Shown piece by piece: positions 35,232 to 44,830 of a stretch of 64,000 nucleotides of DNA. The translations under genes and the position numbers were made by a program. The notes beneath the pieces are model-generated. The model made no database searches. It was not told the DNA's origin and was given only the letters and a program-made list of their open reading frames with translations. Each line of letters starts with the position of its first letter. Position 1 is the first letter of the stretch. The DNA lies in NCBI GenBank assembly GCA_016706055.1, contig JADJKL010000002.1, positions 186,001 through 250,000 of the forward strand, written 5' to 3'. Origin of the DNA: Chitinophagaceae bacterium. GTDB taxonomy: Bacteria; Bacteroidota; Bacteroidia; Chitinophagales; Chitinophagaceae.

Positions 35232-35924
35232 ATGGCAGACAAGAAAAATGTGCAGGATGCAGATTCAGGCGAAGTGATTGTAGCAAAAGCGAAAGATTTC
35301 TGGGAGAGATATAATAAACCCCTGATGATAGCCTCAGTTGCTATTATCGTTTTAGTTGGTGGTTGGTATATCTATCAGAACTATTTTGTAAAACCAAAAG
35401 AAACCAAAGCTGCGGAAGTAATGTTCAAAGCTGAAGATTATTATCGTCAGGATTCTGTACTACTTGCTTTAAATGGCGACGGTCAGAATTGGGGTTTTCT
35501 GAAAGTAATTGATAAATATGGTGGAACTGATGCTGGTAATCTTGCTCATTTTTACGCAGGTGATTGCTTTATCAAATTAAATGAGAATCAAAAAGCAATT
35601 GATCAGTTGAAGAAATTCAGTTCAAGTTCAAAATCTGTGCAAGCAAGAGCTTATAAATTAATGGGAGATGCTTATGGTGATTTAGGGAAGAATAAAGAAG
35701 CATTTGACTATTATAAAAAAGCTGGTCATCATTTTGAAAAAGATGAAACCAATTCTGCTGAAGCATTATTTATGGCTGCTTATTTGGCTCAACGTACGTT
35801 GAATGATACAAAAGGTGCGATAGAATTGTACAAAGAGATCAAGGAAAAATTTCCAAGAACAGAACAAGCAAGAGATGCTGATAATTACCTAGCTCAGCTG
35901 GGTGTTTACAGCACTGAAAAATAA
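35232..35924 (+). CDS. Membrane-anchored tetratricopeptide repeat protein
   Basis: A 230-residue protein. A single TM helix (PLMIASVAIIVLVGGWYIYQNYF) lies at about residues 30-52 after a charged cytosolic start. TPR-like helices follow: GTDAGNLAHFYAGDCFIKLNENQKAIDQLKKF, VQARAYKLMGDAYGDLGKNKEAFDYYKKA and TKGAIELYKEIKEKFPRTEQA. The layout is like YfgM/BepB-type periplasmic TPR proteins, which work with SurA/PpiD. It lies just 2 bases upstream of ribH, a pairing familiar in this phylum. Confidence 0.8.
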   Translation: MADKKNVQDADSGEVIVAKAKDFWERYNKPLMIASVAIIVLVGGWYIYQNYFVKPKETKAAEVMFKAEDYYRQDSVLLALNGDGQNWGFLKVIDKYGGTDAGNLAHFYAGDCFIKLNENQKAIDQLKKFSSSSKSVQARAYKLMGDAYGDLGKNKEAFDYYKKAGHHFEKDETNSAEALFMAAYLAQRTLNDTKGAIELYKEIKEKFPRTEQARDADNYLAQLGVYSTEK

Positions 35925-35926
35925 TT

Positions 35927-36424
35927 ATGGCTGAAGTAACAGATAGTAAACTATTACATATTGATACAGGCATTCTGAAAAAGGATGCCTGTATTGTTTT
36001 GGTTAAAACAGAATGGAATGCCCAGATCACAGATCAATTGGAAATGGGTTGTATTGCTGAGTTGGAAAAACTCGGTGTAAAGAAAACTGTTGTCATTACC
36101 GTTCCAGGTGCATTTGAAATTCCATTTGCGATTAAAAATTATTACGAAACTGCTGGTAAAAAAAGTAAAGCTGATGCTTTTATTGCATTAGGCTGTGTGA
36201 TAAAAGGAGATACACCTCATTTTGAATATGTGTGCCAAGCTATTACCAACGGAGTGTTGCAATTAAATCTTTCGTTACCTGTTCCAACCATTTTTGGAGT
36301 ACTTACAGTTAATACTGAAGAACAGGCAATTGAAAGAATTGGTGGCAAACATGGGCATAAAGGTGAGGAAGCCGCAATAACAGCGATGAAAATGATAACA
36401 CTTACAAATTCTTCCCAAAAATAA
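35927..36424 (+). CDS. ribH: 6,7-dimethyl-8-ribityllumazine synthase
   Basis: A 165-residue protein matching RibH. VPGAFEIPFAIKNYY is the substrate loop, FIALGCVIKGDTPHFEYVCQAITNGV contains the phosphate-binding and catalytic His region, and VPTIFGVLTVNTEEQAIERIGGKHGHKG completes it. The enzyme condenses a ribityl-aminopyrimidinedione with dihydroxybutanone phosphate, the penultimate step of riboflavin synthesis, and forms icosahedral or pentameric shells. Other rib genes are not in the window. The next gene starts 5 bases after its stop. Confidence 0.95.
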   Translation: MAEVTDSKLLHIDTGILKKDACIVLVKTEWNAQITDQLEMGCIAELEKLGVKKTVVITVPGAFEIPFAIKNYYETAGKKSKADAFIALGCVIKGDTPHFEYVCQAITNGVLQLNLSLPVPTIFGVLTVNTEEQAIERIGGKHGHKGEEAAITAMKMITLTNSSQK

Positions 36425-36429
36425 CAAGT

Positions 36430-37149
36430 TTGAACGTTCAGTTATTTATACCATGCTTTGTAGATCAGCTTTATCCTGATACAGCTTTTAATATGATAAA
36501 AGTGTTGGAGAAAGCCGGATGCACTGTTAGTTATAACACCTCGCAAACCTGTTGCGGACAACCAGCTTTCAATGCAGGTTTTTGGGATGAAGCAAAAGCT
36601 GTTTGCAGTAAATTCATTAAAGACTTTGGCGATGCTGATTGTATTGTTACACCAAGTGCAAGTTGTGCCGGCTTTGTAAAAAACTATTATACTAAACTAT
36701 TTGAAAACTCTTCTTTACATAACCAAGTAAAAGATTTAAGTAAGAAGATATTCGAATTTTCAGAATTTTTAATTGACATACAGAAAGTGGAAGATGTAGG
36801 TGCAGTATTAAAAGGAAAAGCAACTTATCATGATTCATGTGCTGCTCTAAGAGAATGTAAAATAAAAGAAGAGCCAAGGAAATTATTGTCGCATGTAAAA
36901 GGACTAGAACTTGTAGAAATGAATGATGTGGAAACCTGTTGTGGTTTTGGTGGCACTTTCGCTGTAAAGTTTGAAGCTATCTCCGTTGCAATGGGAGAGC
37001 AGAAAGTTGAAAATGCTTTGGCAACAGATGCAGATTATTTAATTTCTACTGATCTTTCTTGCCTTATGCACTTACAAGGTTATATTAATACAAAGGGATA
37101 TAAACTGAAGACGATGCATATTGCGGATGTGCTGGCAAGCGGCTGGTAA
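36430..37149 (+). CDS. LutA/YkgE-like (Fe-S)-binding protein
   Basis: A 239-residue protein from a TTG start at 36430; the conserved LFIPCFVDQLYPDTAFNMIKVLE follows at once. Two CCG motifs bind Fe-S or heterodisulfide-like sites: NTSQTCCGQPAFNAGF and VETCCGFGGTFAVKF. ATYHDSCAALRECK and TDLSCLMHLQGYI supply additional Cys. LutA is the first subunit of the L-lactate oxidation complex LutABC, but LutB and LutC are not adjacent, so it may be an orphan or act elsewhere. Cytosolic. Confidence 0.85.
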   Translation: MNVQLFIPCFVDQLYPDTAFNMIKVLEKAGCTVSYNTSQTCCGQPAFNAGFWDEAKAVCSKFIKDFGDADCIVTPSASCAGFVKNYYTKLFENSSLHNQVKDLSKKIFEFSEFLIDIQKVEDVGAVLKGKATYHDSCAALRECKIKEEPRKLLSHVKGLELVEMNDVETCCGFGGTFAVKFEAISVAMGEQKVENALATDADYLISTDLSCLMHLQGYINTKGYKLKTMHIADVLASGW

Positions 37150-37276
37150 GGAATATAAACACTTCATGTTTACACAAAATTCTAATTTGTCTTCACCCCA
37201 TTTAGAATACTCTTGCTACTCAATAATTAAAACATTTTTTGCTGACAATATATAGCAATTCTACTCTGCGATTTGG

Positions 37277-38314
37277 TTAGTAATCCAATTTGTGATCCGT
37301 AACGACTTTTATTTTAACCGGCGGAAGAGTTCCTGCACCAGTACTACCCGAAGAATGCCCGCCAGTGTAGTGGCCATTATTTGGTGAACCTGATGGAGGC
37401 TGACCTGAGCCACCTGTATTAGATGGTGCTGGCTGTTTTATTGGTATATCAACTGAATAATAGGGATTGGTATTGACTGCAGGCTGCGGGATAATCCACC
37501 AATTTTGCTGACCTTTCGAATAGGTCTCATTATTCAAATAATCCGGAACATACTGACGAATGTATTTTTTTGTACGATTTTCCGATTCAAAATAAATTAT
37601 TAACTGTGGCCTTAACTCAGGGTTTGCATTTTTGGGAGAAGCAAATAATTGACCAGCCGATAACGATTCATTCATTTCGTTGTCATGAAAAATCATAAAG
37701 CCATTATTTTCTTTTTTAATCATTTTTTTTACAAAGGTTGTCACATCAATATTGGCTGGAAAATCTTTATCTTTTTGTTCAATCAGTACAGGAGTTTGGA
37801 AAATAGAATCGGTAAGAGGTTGATCCTTCCACATAGTTGTAGATTCATTCCAGCTTTGCAAAACTTGTCTGACATAAAAAAAACTCATTTTATTATTATC
37901 ATTTTCAGCAAATTCTACATTTAGTGGATATAAAACAAGCTCAGCAAAACGTATAAGGGAAGGATTTTCTCTCACTTCGATAGGTAATAGTTCTAAATTA
38001 AACTCAAGCAAAGAACGACATTGCAATTCTTCATCATTATCAAGCCAGGTTGCAGATCCTAATACAGGAGACTTATCTCCTGCCTTGTTGTCCATTATAT
38101 TACTCACTAAAACACTTTTAGTGGAAGAGTCGCTGTTTAAAACAATTCGAAAAGTATTTACAGAGGCAAGATAATCATTGGAATTAATCCTGTTTGTGGT
38201 AAACGTATTCGAAGAGTTTTTATAAGAAGGATCAGGGTAGGCGTTGTTTTGTGCAATACCTGTAAAGAAAGTAAAAAGAAAAAAACAAGCAAAGAATGCT
38301 TTTATATTTTTCAT
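37277..38314 (-). CDS. Exported DNRLRE-domain-like protein
   Basis: About 345 residues from the ATG at 38314, which gives a signal peptide (KAFFACFFLFTFFTGIAQ). Upstream ATG at 38368 would be odd. The central part (SLLEFNLELLPIEVRENPSLIRFAELVLYPL, YVRQVLQSWNESTTMWKDQP, NIDVTTFVKKMIKKENNGFMIFHD) matches the DNRLRE pattern of carbohydrate- or wall-bound modules. The C-terminus is low complexity, rich in Pro, Gly and Ser (NTGGSGQPPSGSPNNGHY). No sorting tail is visible. Function unknown, likely cell-surface or periplasmic. Confidence 0.65.
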   Translation of the reverse strand: MKNIKAFFACFFLFTFFTGIAQNNAYPDPSYKNSSNTFTTNRINSNDYLASVNTFRIVLNSDSSTKSVLVSNIMDNKAGDKSPVLGSATWLDNDEELQCRSLLEFNLELLPIEVRENPSLIRFAELVLYPLNVEFAENDNNKMSFFYVRQVLQSWNESTTMWKDQPLTDSIFQTPVLIEQKDKDFPANIDVTTFVKKMIKKENNGFMIFHDNEMNESLSAGQLFASPKNANPELRPQLIIYFESENRTKKYIRQYVPDYLNNETYSKGQQNWWIIPQPAVNTNPYYSVDIPIKQPAPSNTGGSGQPPSGSPNNGHYTGGHSSGSTGAGTLPPVKIKVVTDHKLDY

Positions 38315-38415
38315 ATCAGCTGGTTTAATATTAAAGTTAAACCTAAAAATTACAAAAGAGAAAATCAATTGTATAGAAAAAGTTAAAATATTTTAATTTG
38401 ATATAACTCAAATAA

Positions 38416-38447
38416 AAAAGCCCATACACTAAATGGTATCGGCTTTT
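38416..38447 (-). terminator. Terminator-like hairpin on the minus strand
   Basis: AAAAGCC-ATAC pairs with GTAT-GGCTTTT around ACTAAATG, with one opposed C mismatch. On the minus strand it is followed by a T-rich run. It lies downstream of the fasciclin terminator at 38592, so it is either a second, backup terminator or the end of an unidentified short transcript. The 38315-38636 interval holds no convincing ORF. Confidence 0.5.
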
Positions 38448-38591
38448 GGGTAAAAGAATTAGAATCATTGGGATCAGGGATTCTTCATGGTCATTGGATT
38501 TCGAATTAAAAAGGATAAGATATATGGTTAAAAGTTTTGGATCTGATTAAAATACGTAGAGAAATAAGGGTTGGATTGGATTTAGTAAAAA

Positions 38592-38615
38592 AACTCCGGC
38601 ATTGCTACCGGAGTT
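38592..38615 (-). terminator. Intrinsic terminator of the fasciclin gene
   Basis: AACTCCGG and CCGGAGTT form an 8-bp stem with an 8-nt loop, followed on the minus strand by a run of T. It lies 21 bases after the fasciclin stop. Confidence 0.85.
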
Positions 38616-38636
38616 AATTAATAGTTGATATATCTC

Positions 38637-39203
38637 TTATTTAGGAAGTACTACATGGTCAATTACATGTATTACACCGTTACTTTGATAAACATCTTTG
38701 ATAGTGATTTCAGCCATGCCACCATTTTCATCTTTTAGCCAAAGCTTTCCATCTTTTTTCATTACCCATAATTTTCCTCCTGCAACTGTAGTTAGTTCCG
38801 CAGTGCCATTACCTTCTTTAATCTTTGCTTTTAAAGCATCTGCATCTAATTTTCCAGCAACAACATGATAAGTAAGTATACCAGTCAGTTTTGCTTTGTT
38901 TTCAGGCTTAACTAAATTTTCTACAGTTCCTGCAGGCAACATTCCAAATGCTTCATTTGTTGGAGCAAATACAGTGAAAGGGCCAGCTGACATTAAAGTC
39001 TCTACTAAGCCTGCTGCCTTTACTGCTGCAACAAGAGTAGTGTGGTCTTTTGAGTTAACTGCATTCTCAACAATATTTTTAGAAGGATACATGGCAGCGC
39101 CACCAACTTCCACAGTTTTTTCTTTCATCATTGTTTGTGCAAAAGAAAAGTTGAATGCTAATGCAGCCACCAGCATAAGTCCGATTGATTTAAAAGATTT
39201 CAT
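38637..39203 (-). CDS. Secreted fasciclin (FAS1) domain protein
   Basis: A 188-residue exported protein with signal peptide (LMLVAALAFNFSFAQ). Residues about 45-188 are one FAS1 domain with its conserved parts: NIVENAVNSKDHTTLVAAVKAAGLVETLMSAGPFTVFAPTNEAFGMLP, ILTYHVVAGKLDADAL and SNGVIHVIDHVVLPK. FAS1 proteins mediate adhesion in the periplasm or on the surface. It stands alone and ends in a strong terminator. Confidence 0.9.
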   Translation of the reverse strand: MKSFKSIGLMLVAALAFNFSFAQTMMKEKTVEVGGAAMYPSKNIVENAVNSKDHTTLVAAVKAAGLVETLMSAGPFTVFAPTNEAFGMLPAGTVENLVKPENKAKLTGILTYHVVAGKLDADALKAKIKEGNGTAELTTVAGGKLWVMKKDGKLWLKDENGGMAEITIKDVYQSNGVIHVIDHVVLPK

Positions 39204-39343
39204 ACGTTTTAGTTTAATATTTGTTTTTTATAAAGGTGAACAATAGCAGATACGGGATACGTTGTTGTTTCAGATGTTTAAAAAGAAAATTATAATTGTT
39301 CACATCATTGTATTTTTGAAAACCAATCAAAATAAATAATCGT

Positions 39344-39754
39344 ATGGCATACTGGCTGGCAAAATCTGAACCCTCAACGTATAGTTGGGATGATCTGGTA
39401 AAAGAAAAGCAAACCTGTTGGAGTGGTATAAGAAATTATGCTGCCAGAATTCATATGCGGAATATGAAAAAAGGTGATGAAGTATTTTTTTATCATAGTA
39501 ATGAAGGAGTGGAAATTGTTGGTATTGCCAAAGTAATAAAAGAAGCTTATCCCGATCCGACAACGGATGATGACAGATGGGTTGCAGTAGACTTGAAGCC
39601 AGTAAAAAAACTAAAGAATTCGGTTAGCCTAGAGTCAATTAAAAAAGAAAAAAGTTTGAAGGAAATGGCATTAGTCCGCATCAGCCGACTTTCATTGCAA
39701 CCGGTAAGTGATGACGAGTGGGAGATTGTAATGAAGATGGCAGGGGAGAAATAA
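39344..39754 (+). CDS. EVE domain-containing protein
   Basis: A 136-residue protein. The EVE fold shows AYWLAKSEPSTYSWDDLV, CWSGIRNYAARIHMRNMKKGDEVFFYHSNEG and IVGIAKVIKEAYPDPT, then VDLKPVKKLKNSVSL. EVE domains are related to YTH and ASCH domains and bind modified bases in RNA or DNA. Many EVE proteins sit in restriction or modification contexts, but this one does not. It lies 13 bases upstream of the Sir2 gene, so the two are probably co-transcribed. Confidence 0.9.
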   Translation: MAYWLAKSEPSTYSWDDLVKEKQTCWSGIRNYAARIHMRNMKKGDEVFFYHSNEGVEIVGIAKVIKEAYPDPTTDDDRWVAVDLKPVKKLKNSVSLESIKKEKSLKEMALVRISRLSLQPVSDDEWEIVMKMAGEK

Positions 39755-39767
39755 ATTTTTATCTATC

Positions 39768-40454
39768 ATGTCAAAAAAGAAACTAGTCATTCTCTCAGGT
39801 GCAGGCATAAGTGCCGAAAGTGGATTAAGAACTTTTAGAGATAGTGATGGATTATGGGAAGGATATAATGTAGAAGATGTGGCTACACCAGAGGCATGGA
39901 AAAAAGACCCGCAACTTGTTCTCAATTTCTATAATGAAAGAAGAAGAAATGTAGCTGATGCAAAACCAAATGTGGCACATATTGGATTAGCAGAGTTAGA
40001 AAATGATTTTGATGTAACTGTCATTACACAAAATATTGATGACTTACATGAAAGAGCAGGTTCTACAAATGTTCTACATCTGCATGGAGAAATATTTAAA
40101 ATGCGGAGCGAATGGGATGATGAACTGATTTCAGAAATAAAAGGTGATATAAAACTGGGAGATATGGCCACCGATGGCAAGCAGTTTCGGCCTTTTATTG
40201 TTTGGTTTGGCGAACCTGTAGTCATGATGGAAAGAGCAGTAGAAGTAGTTTATACTGCCGATGTATTCGCAGTGATTGGTACTTCATTAGCAGTTTATCC
40301 AGCAGCAGGGCTGGTTAATTATGTTTCGGCTAACACACCAAAGTATATTATTGATAAAAAGATTCCATATACTTCGCCAATGAAGAACCTGATATTGATT
40401 GAAAAGCCGGCAACAGAAGGAATAGTAGATTTTAAGAAGTTATTACTTGATTAA
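39768..40454 (+). CDS. cobB: Sir2-family NAD-dependent protein deacylase, SIRT5-like, without the zinc cysteines
   Basis: A 228-residue sirtuin. The NAD site is LSGAGISAESGLRTFRDSDGLW, followed by TQNIDDLHERAGS and catalytic His106 in VLHLHGEIF. Tyr55 and Arg58 in NFYNERR match the SIRT5-type YxxR motif that favours succinyl- and malonyl-lysine. The zinc ribbon is missing: the region that usually has four Cys (residues 110-140) reads KMRSEWDDELISEIKGDIKLGDMATDGKQFRP, with no Cys. This is consistent with a Bacteroidota subtype. PFIVWFGEPV follows as usual. It probably removes acyl groups from proteins in the cytosol. Confidence 0.85.
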   Translation: MSKKKLVILSGAGISAESGLRTFRDSDGLWEGYNVEDVATPEAWKKDPQLVLNFYNERRRNVADAKPNVAHIGLAELENDFDVTVITQNIDDLHERAGSTNVLHLHGEIFKMRSEWDDELISEIKGDIKLGDMATDGKQFRPFIVWFGEPVVMMERAVEVVYTADVFAVIGTSLAVYPAAGLVNYVSANTPKYIIDKKIPYTSPMKNLILIEKPATEGIVDFKKLLLD

Positions 40455-40462
40455 TATTTTCA

Positions 40463-41974
40463 TTACAACTCTCTTTTTCTTTCATCAAATTTTACATTGT
40501 AAGTTTCCAGTTCTGCAAGTACAGGTTCGTAAATTTCTTTTACAGTAGGTATATGCAATCCGGTTAATTTTATTTTTCCGTTTAAAATATTTTTAGCTGC
40601 TATTCCTAAGGGTAATCCAACAGTTTTTGCCATGGCGGTTCTTAAATTATTTTCTCCTTTTACAACCAACGAACTATTGATAACAATTTTCTTTCCTTCT
40701 AATTCATATTCTATCTCATGGAGCATTACAATCATATCCTTATCATAAGGTCGTAGTGCCAATTTTTTCTCAACGGCAAACTGTAAAATGTCTGCGGCAC
40801 TGCATAGACCTTTATTTACTTCGGTATCTTTATCATCTAATCCTAAAAAGAAGAGCTGCTTTAATGTAAGGTTTGCTTCATGCATCTTTTGTGCTAAAAT
40901 AGAAGCAGCCGTATTTTTCACTTCGTCAATTTCAACTTCTTCCAGATTTCCTTTTGCATCTGCAGTCATAAATGTATCAGGTATATGCTTACCTGTTTGT
41001 TCTGCTTCATTTTCAGCTTCCATTAATTTCATCAACGTTTCCATCATCCCTTTGGTTTCTTCGAAACGATCGGACAATTGCTGTGTAAGCCATTCACCAA
41101 ATCCATTCTTGTCCATATGTTCCTTAAAAACTTCCTGCAATGTTTTTCCATCCGTTGCATATTGAAGTTCCTCATCAACAAGTTTTAAGTCAATCACATT
41201 TTTCCATCCATACATAAAATCCGGGTGACGCAGTGTTGTTCTTATAAATGTTGGAGCATCTTCCAAACCATAGAGTGAAGTATAGCTTAACGAATCTCTG
41301 TTTGGATACCAACTCAATGTTCCTAAATCAGGTATATCCACTTGTCTGTCCGCAGTAAAAAGTTCTTCGTATCTCAGGATTACTTCTTTACCATTTTCTT
41401 TAAAATGTGCTCCGCTTTTTCCTGCCATTATGATATTCCTCGGATTCCAGCTTATTTTATAATGCCAGGGATTATCATCGCTTTCTGGTGCCACCAATCC
41501 ACCACAGTGTGATTGGAAAGAAGTAACCTTTCCATTTTTTGCATGAATTTCATCAATGATCTTCATTGCACTCATATGGTCAATCCCTGGGTCAAGTCCC
41601 ATTTCACAAAGGAAGAGCAGTTTGTTTTTTTCAATCTCAGGTTGCAATTCTCTTATCGCATCATCAACATACGAAGCTGTAAGAAGGTTCTTTTGAAAGG
41701 CTACACAGTCCTTTGCAACCTCAATATGAAGAAAAGGAGGGAGCATTGAAATAACAATATCAGCCTTTTCAATATACCGTATACGTTCACTTGTGTTACT
41801 TATATCAAACGAAACAGCAGTTGCTGGTTGTACTTTCCCAATTTTTGATTGAGCCAGTTCTAAATCAGCATCTACAACTGTTAAATGCCAATCCTCTTGA
41901 ATCGCATTTTCTAATAAATAATCAATTAAAACAGTGGCTGATTTTCCTGCTCCAAACAATAGTATTGACTTCAT
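40463..41974 (-). CDS. Saccharopine dehydrogenase family oxidoreductase
   Basis: A 503-residue protein. A Rossmann N-terminus (ILLFGAGKSATVLIDYLLEN) and the dinucleotide-binding Asp (LTVVDADLELAQSK) precede IVISMLPPFLHIEVAKDCV and EMGLDPGIDHMSAMKIIDEI, characteristic of saccharopine reductase. The C-terminal catalytic part has SHCGGLVAPESDDNPWHYKISWNPRN and VVKGENNLRTAMAKTVGLPLGIAAKNIL. The family makes or breaks saccharopine in lysine metabolism, but other reactions (carboxynorspermidine synthase) are possible. Its stop lies 8 bases from the stop of the converging Sir2 gene. Confidence 0.8.
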   Translation of the reverse strand: MKSILLFGAGKSATVLIDYLLENAIQEDWHLTVVDADLELAQSKIGKVQPATAVSFDISNTSERIRYIEKADIVISMLPPFLHIEVAKDCVAFQKNLLTASYVDDAIRELQPEIEKNKLLFLCEMGLDPGIDHMSAMKIIDEIHAKNGKVTSFQSHCGGLVAPESDDNPWHYKISWNPRNIIMAGKSGAHFKENGKEVILRYEELFTADRQVDIPDLGTLSWYPNRDSLSYTSLYGLEDAPTFIRTTLRHPDFMYGWKNVIDLKLVDEELQYATDGKTLQEVFKEHMDKNGFGEWLTQQLSDRFEETKGMMETLMKLMEAENEAEQTGKHIPDTFMTADAKGNLEEVEIDEVKNTAASILAQKMHEANLTLKQLFFLGLDDKDTEVNKGLCSAADILQFAVEKKLALRPYDKDMIVMLHEIEYELEGKKIVINSSLVVKGENNLRTAMAKTVGLPLGIAAKNILNGKIKLTGLHIPTVKEIYEPVLAELETYNVKFDERKREL

Positions 41975-42227
41975 ATTCCGGTTGATTGTGAAAGGTGGAA
42001 ATTAACACGAAAAAATTAGAAATAGCAGGTAAAAATAGCAAGGAAAAACCTGTTGTTTCTTAGCCACTTAACTATTCCACAATAGTGGATAAAAAGGCTA
42101 AAAAAAAGACTCATTTATCAGGTTTTCAAGTCCGGAAAAGTTAGATTTGCTGACCTTAAAAATAGACCTGAAAAAGGCCGTTTGAGGTATATAAATTTCA
42201 TAGTAAAAAGAAGAAGGATAAATAACG

Positions 42228-44801
42228 ATGGAAGAGAACTCAACCCCGCTGGAAACGAATGACAGCAACCGGATAATTCCCGTCAACATTGAAGAACAAA
42301 TGAAGACTGCTTACATTGATTACTCAATGTCTGTAATCGTTGGCCGGGCATTACCTGATGTAAGAGATGGATTAAAGCCTGTTCATCGCCGTGTTTTATA
42401 TGCAATGAATGAACTAGGAATTCATTACAACAAGCCGTATAAAAAATCTGCCCGTATAGTGGGAGAAGTGTTGGGTAAATATCATCCGCATGGAGATACT
42501 TCCGTTTACGATGCAATGGTTCGTATGGCGCAGGAATGGAGTATGCGGTATACAATGATTGACAGCCAGGGTAACTTTGGTAACCAAGATGGAGATGGCC
42601 CAGCCGCTATGCGTTATACTGAAGCAAGGTTAGACAGATTGGCGGAGCATATGCTCGATGATATTGAAAAAGACACCGTTGATTTTCAACCCAACTTTGA
42701 TGATTCAGAAACTGAACCAACCGTTTTACCATCAAGGATACCACAATTATTAATAAATGGTTCCAGCGGTATTGCCGTTGGTATGGCCACCAATATGATG
42801 CCGCACAACCTCTCTGAAGTTATTGATGGCTGCATCGCTTATATTGACAATAATGAAATTACAATTGATGAGTTGATGGAGCATGTAAAAGCTCCGGATT
42901 TTCCTACAGGTGGAATTATCTACGGAATGGAAGGAGTGAAGGCTGGTTTACATTTCGGTCGTGGAAGGGTAGTGGTAAGAGGAAGACTTACTGTAGAAGC
43001 AAAAGCAAGTGGCAGAGAACAGATCATTATCACTGAAGTTCCTTATCAAGTTAACCGTGATGCACTGACGAACAAGATTGGTGAACTAGTGAATAACAAG
43101 CTGATAGAAGGAATAGCTCATGTAAATAATGAATCAAATAATAAAGAAGGAACAAGGCTGGTAATTGATTTGAAGAGAGATGCTATTGCCAATGTAATTG
43201 TAAATCAGTTATACAAAATGACTGATCTGCAAACATCATACGGTATCAATAATGTGGCAATTGTAAGAGGCAGGCCAAAGACGTTGAACCTGAAAGACCT
43301 GATAAGTGAGTTTGTCGATTTCCGTCATGAAGTAGTTGTTCGCAGAACCAAATACGAATTAAAAGAAGCTGAAAAGAGAGCTCATATTTTAAAAGGTTAT
43401 CTGATAGCTCTTGATCATTTAGATGAAGTAATTGCTTTGATCCGTGCTTCCGCAACTCCGGATATTGCAAAAGAGAGTTTGATAAATGCTGGCTGGGGAT
43501 TAGACGAAATTCAAGCCAAAGCAATTCTGGAACTCCGTTTACAGCGGTTAACCGGAATGGAAAGAGATAAGATTAAAGCAGAGTTTGATGAATTAATGAA
43601 ACTGATTGCTCACCTGAATGAGATATTGAATAATGAAGCAATGCGGTTTGATATCATCAAGACAGAATTAACAGAGATCAAAGAAAAATTCGGTGATGAA
43701 AGAAAATCTGAAATCACTTTCCTGGATGATGAAGTAAAAATTAAGGACCTTATTAAAGAAGAAGATGTTGTTATCACTATATCGCATTTAGGTTATATCA
43801 AACGTACACCTGCAGATGAGTTTAGATCACAGCGTCGTGGTGGCAGAGGAGTGATGGGTGGAAAAACAAGAGATGAAGATTATATTGAACATCTGTTTGT
43901 AGCATCTACGCATCACACTATGCTTTTCTTCACAGAGAAAGGAAGAGTCTATTGGCTGAATGTGTATGAAATTCCCGAAGGAGAAAAGACAGGTAAAGGA
44001 AGAGCTATTCAAAATCTGATGCAATTACCTCCAGACGATAAAGTAAGAGCCATATTAGATGTAAAGGATTTGAAAGATGAAGAGTTTGTAAATTCTCACA
44101 ACATTGTTCTTTGTACTAAAAAAGGAATCATTAAGAAGACAGCATTAGAAGATTTCAGTCGCCCAAGACAAACAGGTGTAAATGCTATTAATATTGTAGA
44201 AGGAGATGAATTGATTGAGGCAAGAATGACAGATGGTAGCTCCGAAATAATGATGGCAGTAAAGAGTGGCAGAGCCATCCGTTTCTCTGAACAAAAAGTA
44301 AGAGCAACCGGTCGTGGAGCAATCGGCGTTGGCGGTATTCATGTGGATGATGACAATGATGAAGTGGTAGGCATGATTTGTGTTAATCCAGCAACGGACG
44401 TTACTAAAACCGTAATGGTGATTAGTGAAAAAGGATATGGAAAAAGAACGGCGGTAGATGAATACAGGTACACTAACCGTGGTGGAAAAGGCGTAAAGAC
44501 AATCAACGTAACTGAAAAAACAGGAGCTTTAATTGGAATGTTGGCTGTAGAAGAAACCCAGGATATTATGATTACTTGTAAAAGTGGGGTAACTATACGG
44601 ATGCCTGTAAGCGGAATAAGCGAACAAGGAAGAGCTACACAAGGTGTAAAAGTTATCAGATTAGATGAAGGTGATGAAATAGCGGCAATAACTAAACTCG
44701 ATGACCAAACTGAGACCGAAAATGAAGAAACTGGGGCAGCAGAAAATGACAACGCAACGCAAGAGGGAGAAAATACATCTACGGAAAACAATAACGAATA
44801 A
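42228..44801 (+). CDS. gyrA: DNA gyrase subunit A
   Basis: An 857-residue type IIA topoisomerase subunit. The catalytic Tyr is residue 130 in AAMRYTEARL. The quinolone region reads HPHGDTSVYDAMVRMAQ: residue 91 is Thr where E. coli has Ser83, residue 92 is Ser for Ala84, and the acidic Asp95 is kept. The GyrA-box SQRRGGRGVMGG starts the C-terminal DNA-wrapping pinwheel and marks it as gyrase, not ParC. Repeated blades follow, ending in an acidic tail (TENEETGAAENDN). It works with GyrB to introduce negative supercoils. Thr at 91 is common among Bacteroidota and not by itself evidence of resistance. Confidence 0.95.
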   Translation: MEENSTPLETNDSNRIIPVNIEEQMKTAYIDYSMSVIVGRALPDVRDGLKPVHRRVLYAMNELGIHYNKPYKKSARIVGEVLGKYHPHGDTSVYDAMVRMAQEWSMRYTMIDSQGNFGNQDGDGPAAMRYTEARLDRLAEHMLDDIEKDTVDFQPNFDDSETEPTVLPSRIPQLLINGSSGIAVGMATNMMPHNLSEVIDGCIAYIDNNEITIDELMEHVKAPDFPTGGIIYGMEGVKAGLHFGRGRVVVRGRLTVEAKASGREQIIITEVPYQVNRDALTNKIGELVNNKLIEGIAHVNNESNNKEGTRLVIDLKRDAIANVIVNQLYKMTDLQTSYGINNVAIVRGRPKTLNLKDLISEFVDFRHEVVVRRTKYELKEAEKRAHILKGYLIALDHLDEVIALIRASATPDIAKESLINAGWGLDEIQAKAILELRLQRLTGMERDKIKAEFDELMKLIAHLNEILNNEAMRFDIIKTELTEIKEKFGDERKSEITFLDDEVKIKDLIKEEDVVITISHLGYIKRTPADEFRSQRRGGRGVMGGKTRDEDYIEHLFVASTHHTMLFFTEKGRVYWLNVYEIPEGEKTGKGRAIQNLMQLPPDDKVRAILDVKDLKDEEFVNSHNIVLCTKKGIIKKTALEDFSRPRQTGVNAINIVEGDELIEARMTDGSSEIMMAVKSGRAIRFSEQKVRATGRGAIGVGGIHVDDDNDEVVGMICVNPATDVTKTVMVISEKGYGKRTAVDEYRYTNRGGKGVKTINVTEKTGALIGMLAVEETQDIMITCKSGVTIRMPVSGISEQGRATQGVKVIRLDEGDEIAAITKLDDQTETENEETGAAENDNATQEGENTSTENNNE

Positions 44802-44830
44802 TCAATTTAATTAAACAATCACACTCTGAA

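Noticed and set aside
40788..41165. Plus-strand frame opposite the saccharopine dehydrogenase-like gene.
   Set aside because: Serine-rich antisense reading with no start context; the minus gene is continuous and well matched.
44339..44791. Minus-strand frame of 150 residues opposite gyrA.
   Set aside because: Antisense of a highly conserved coding region.
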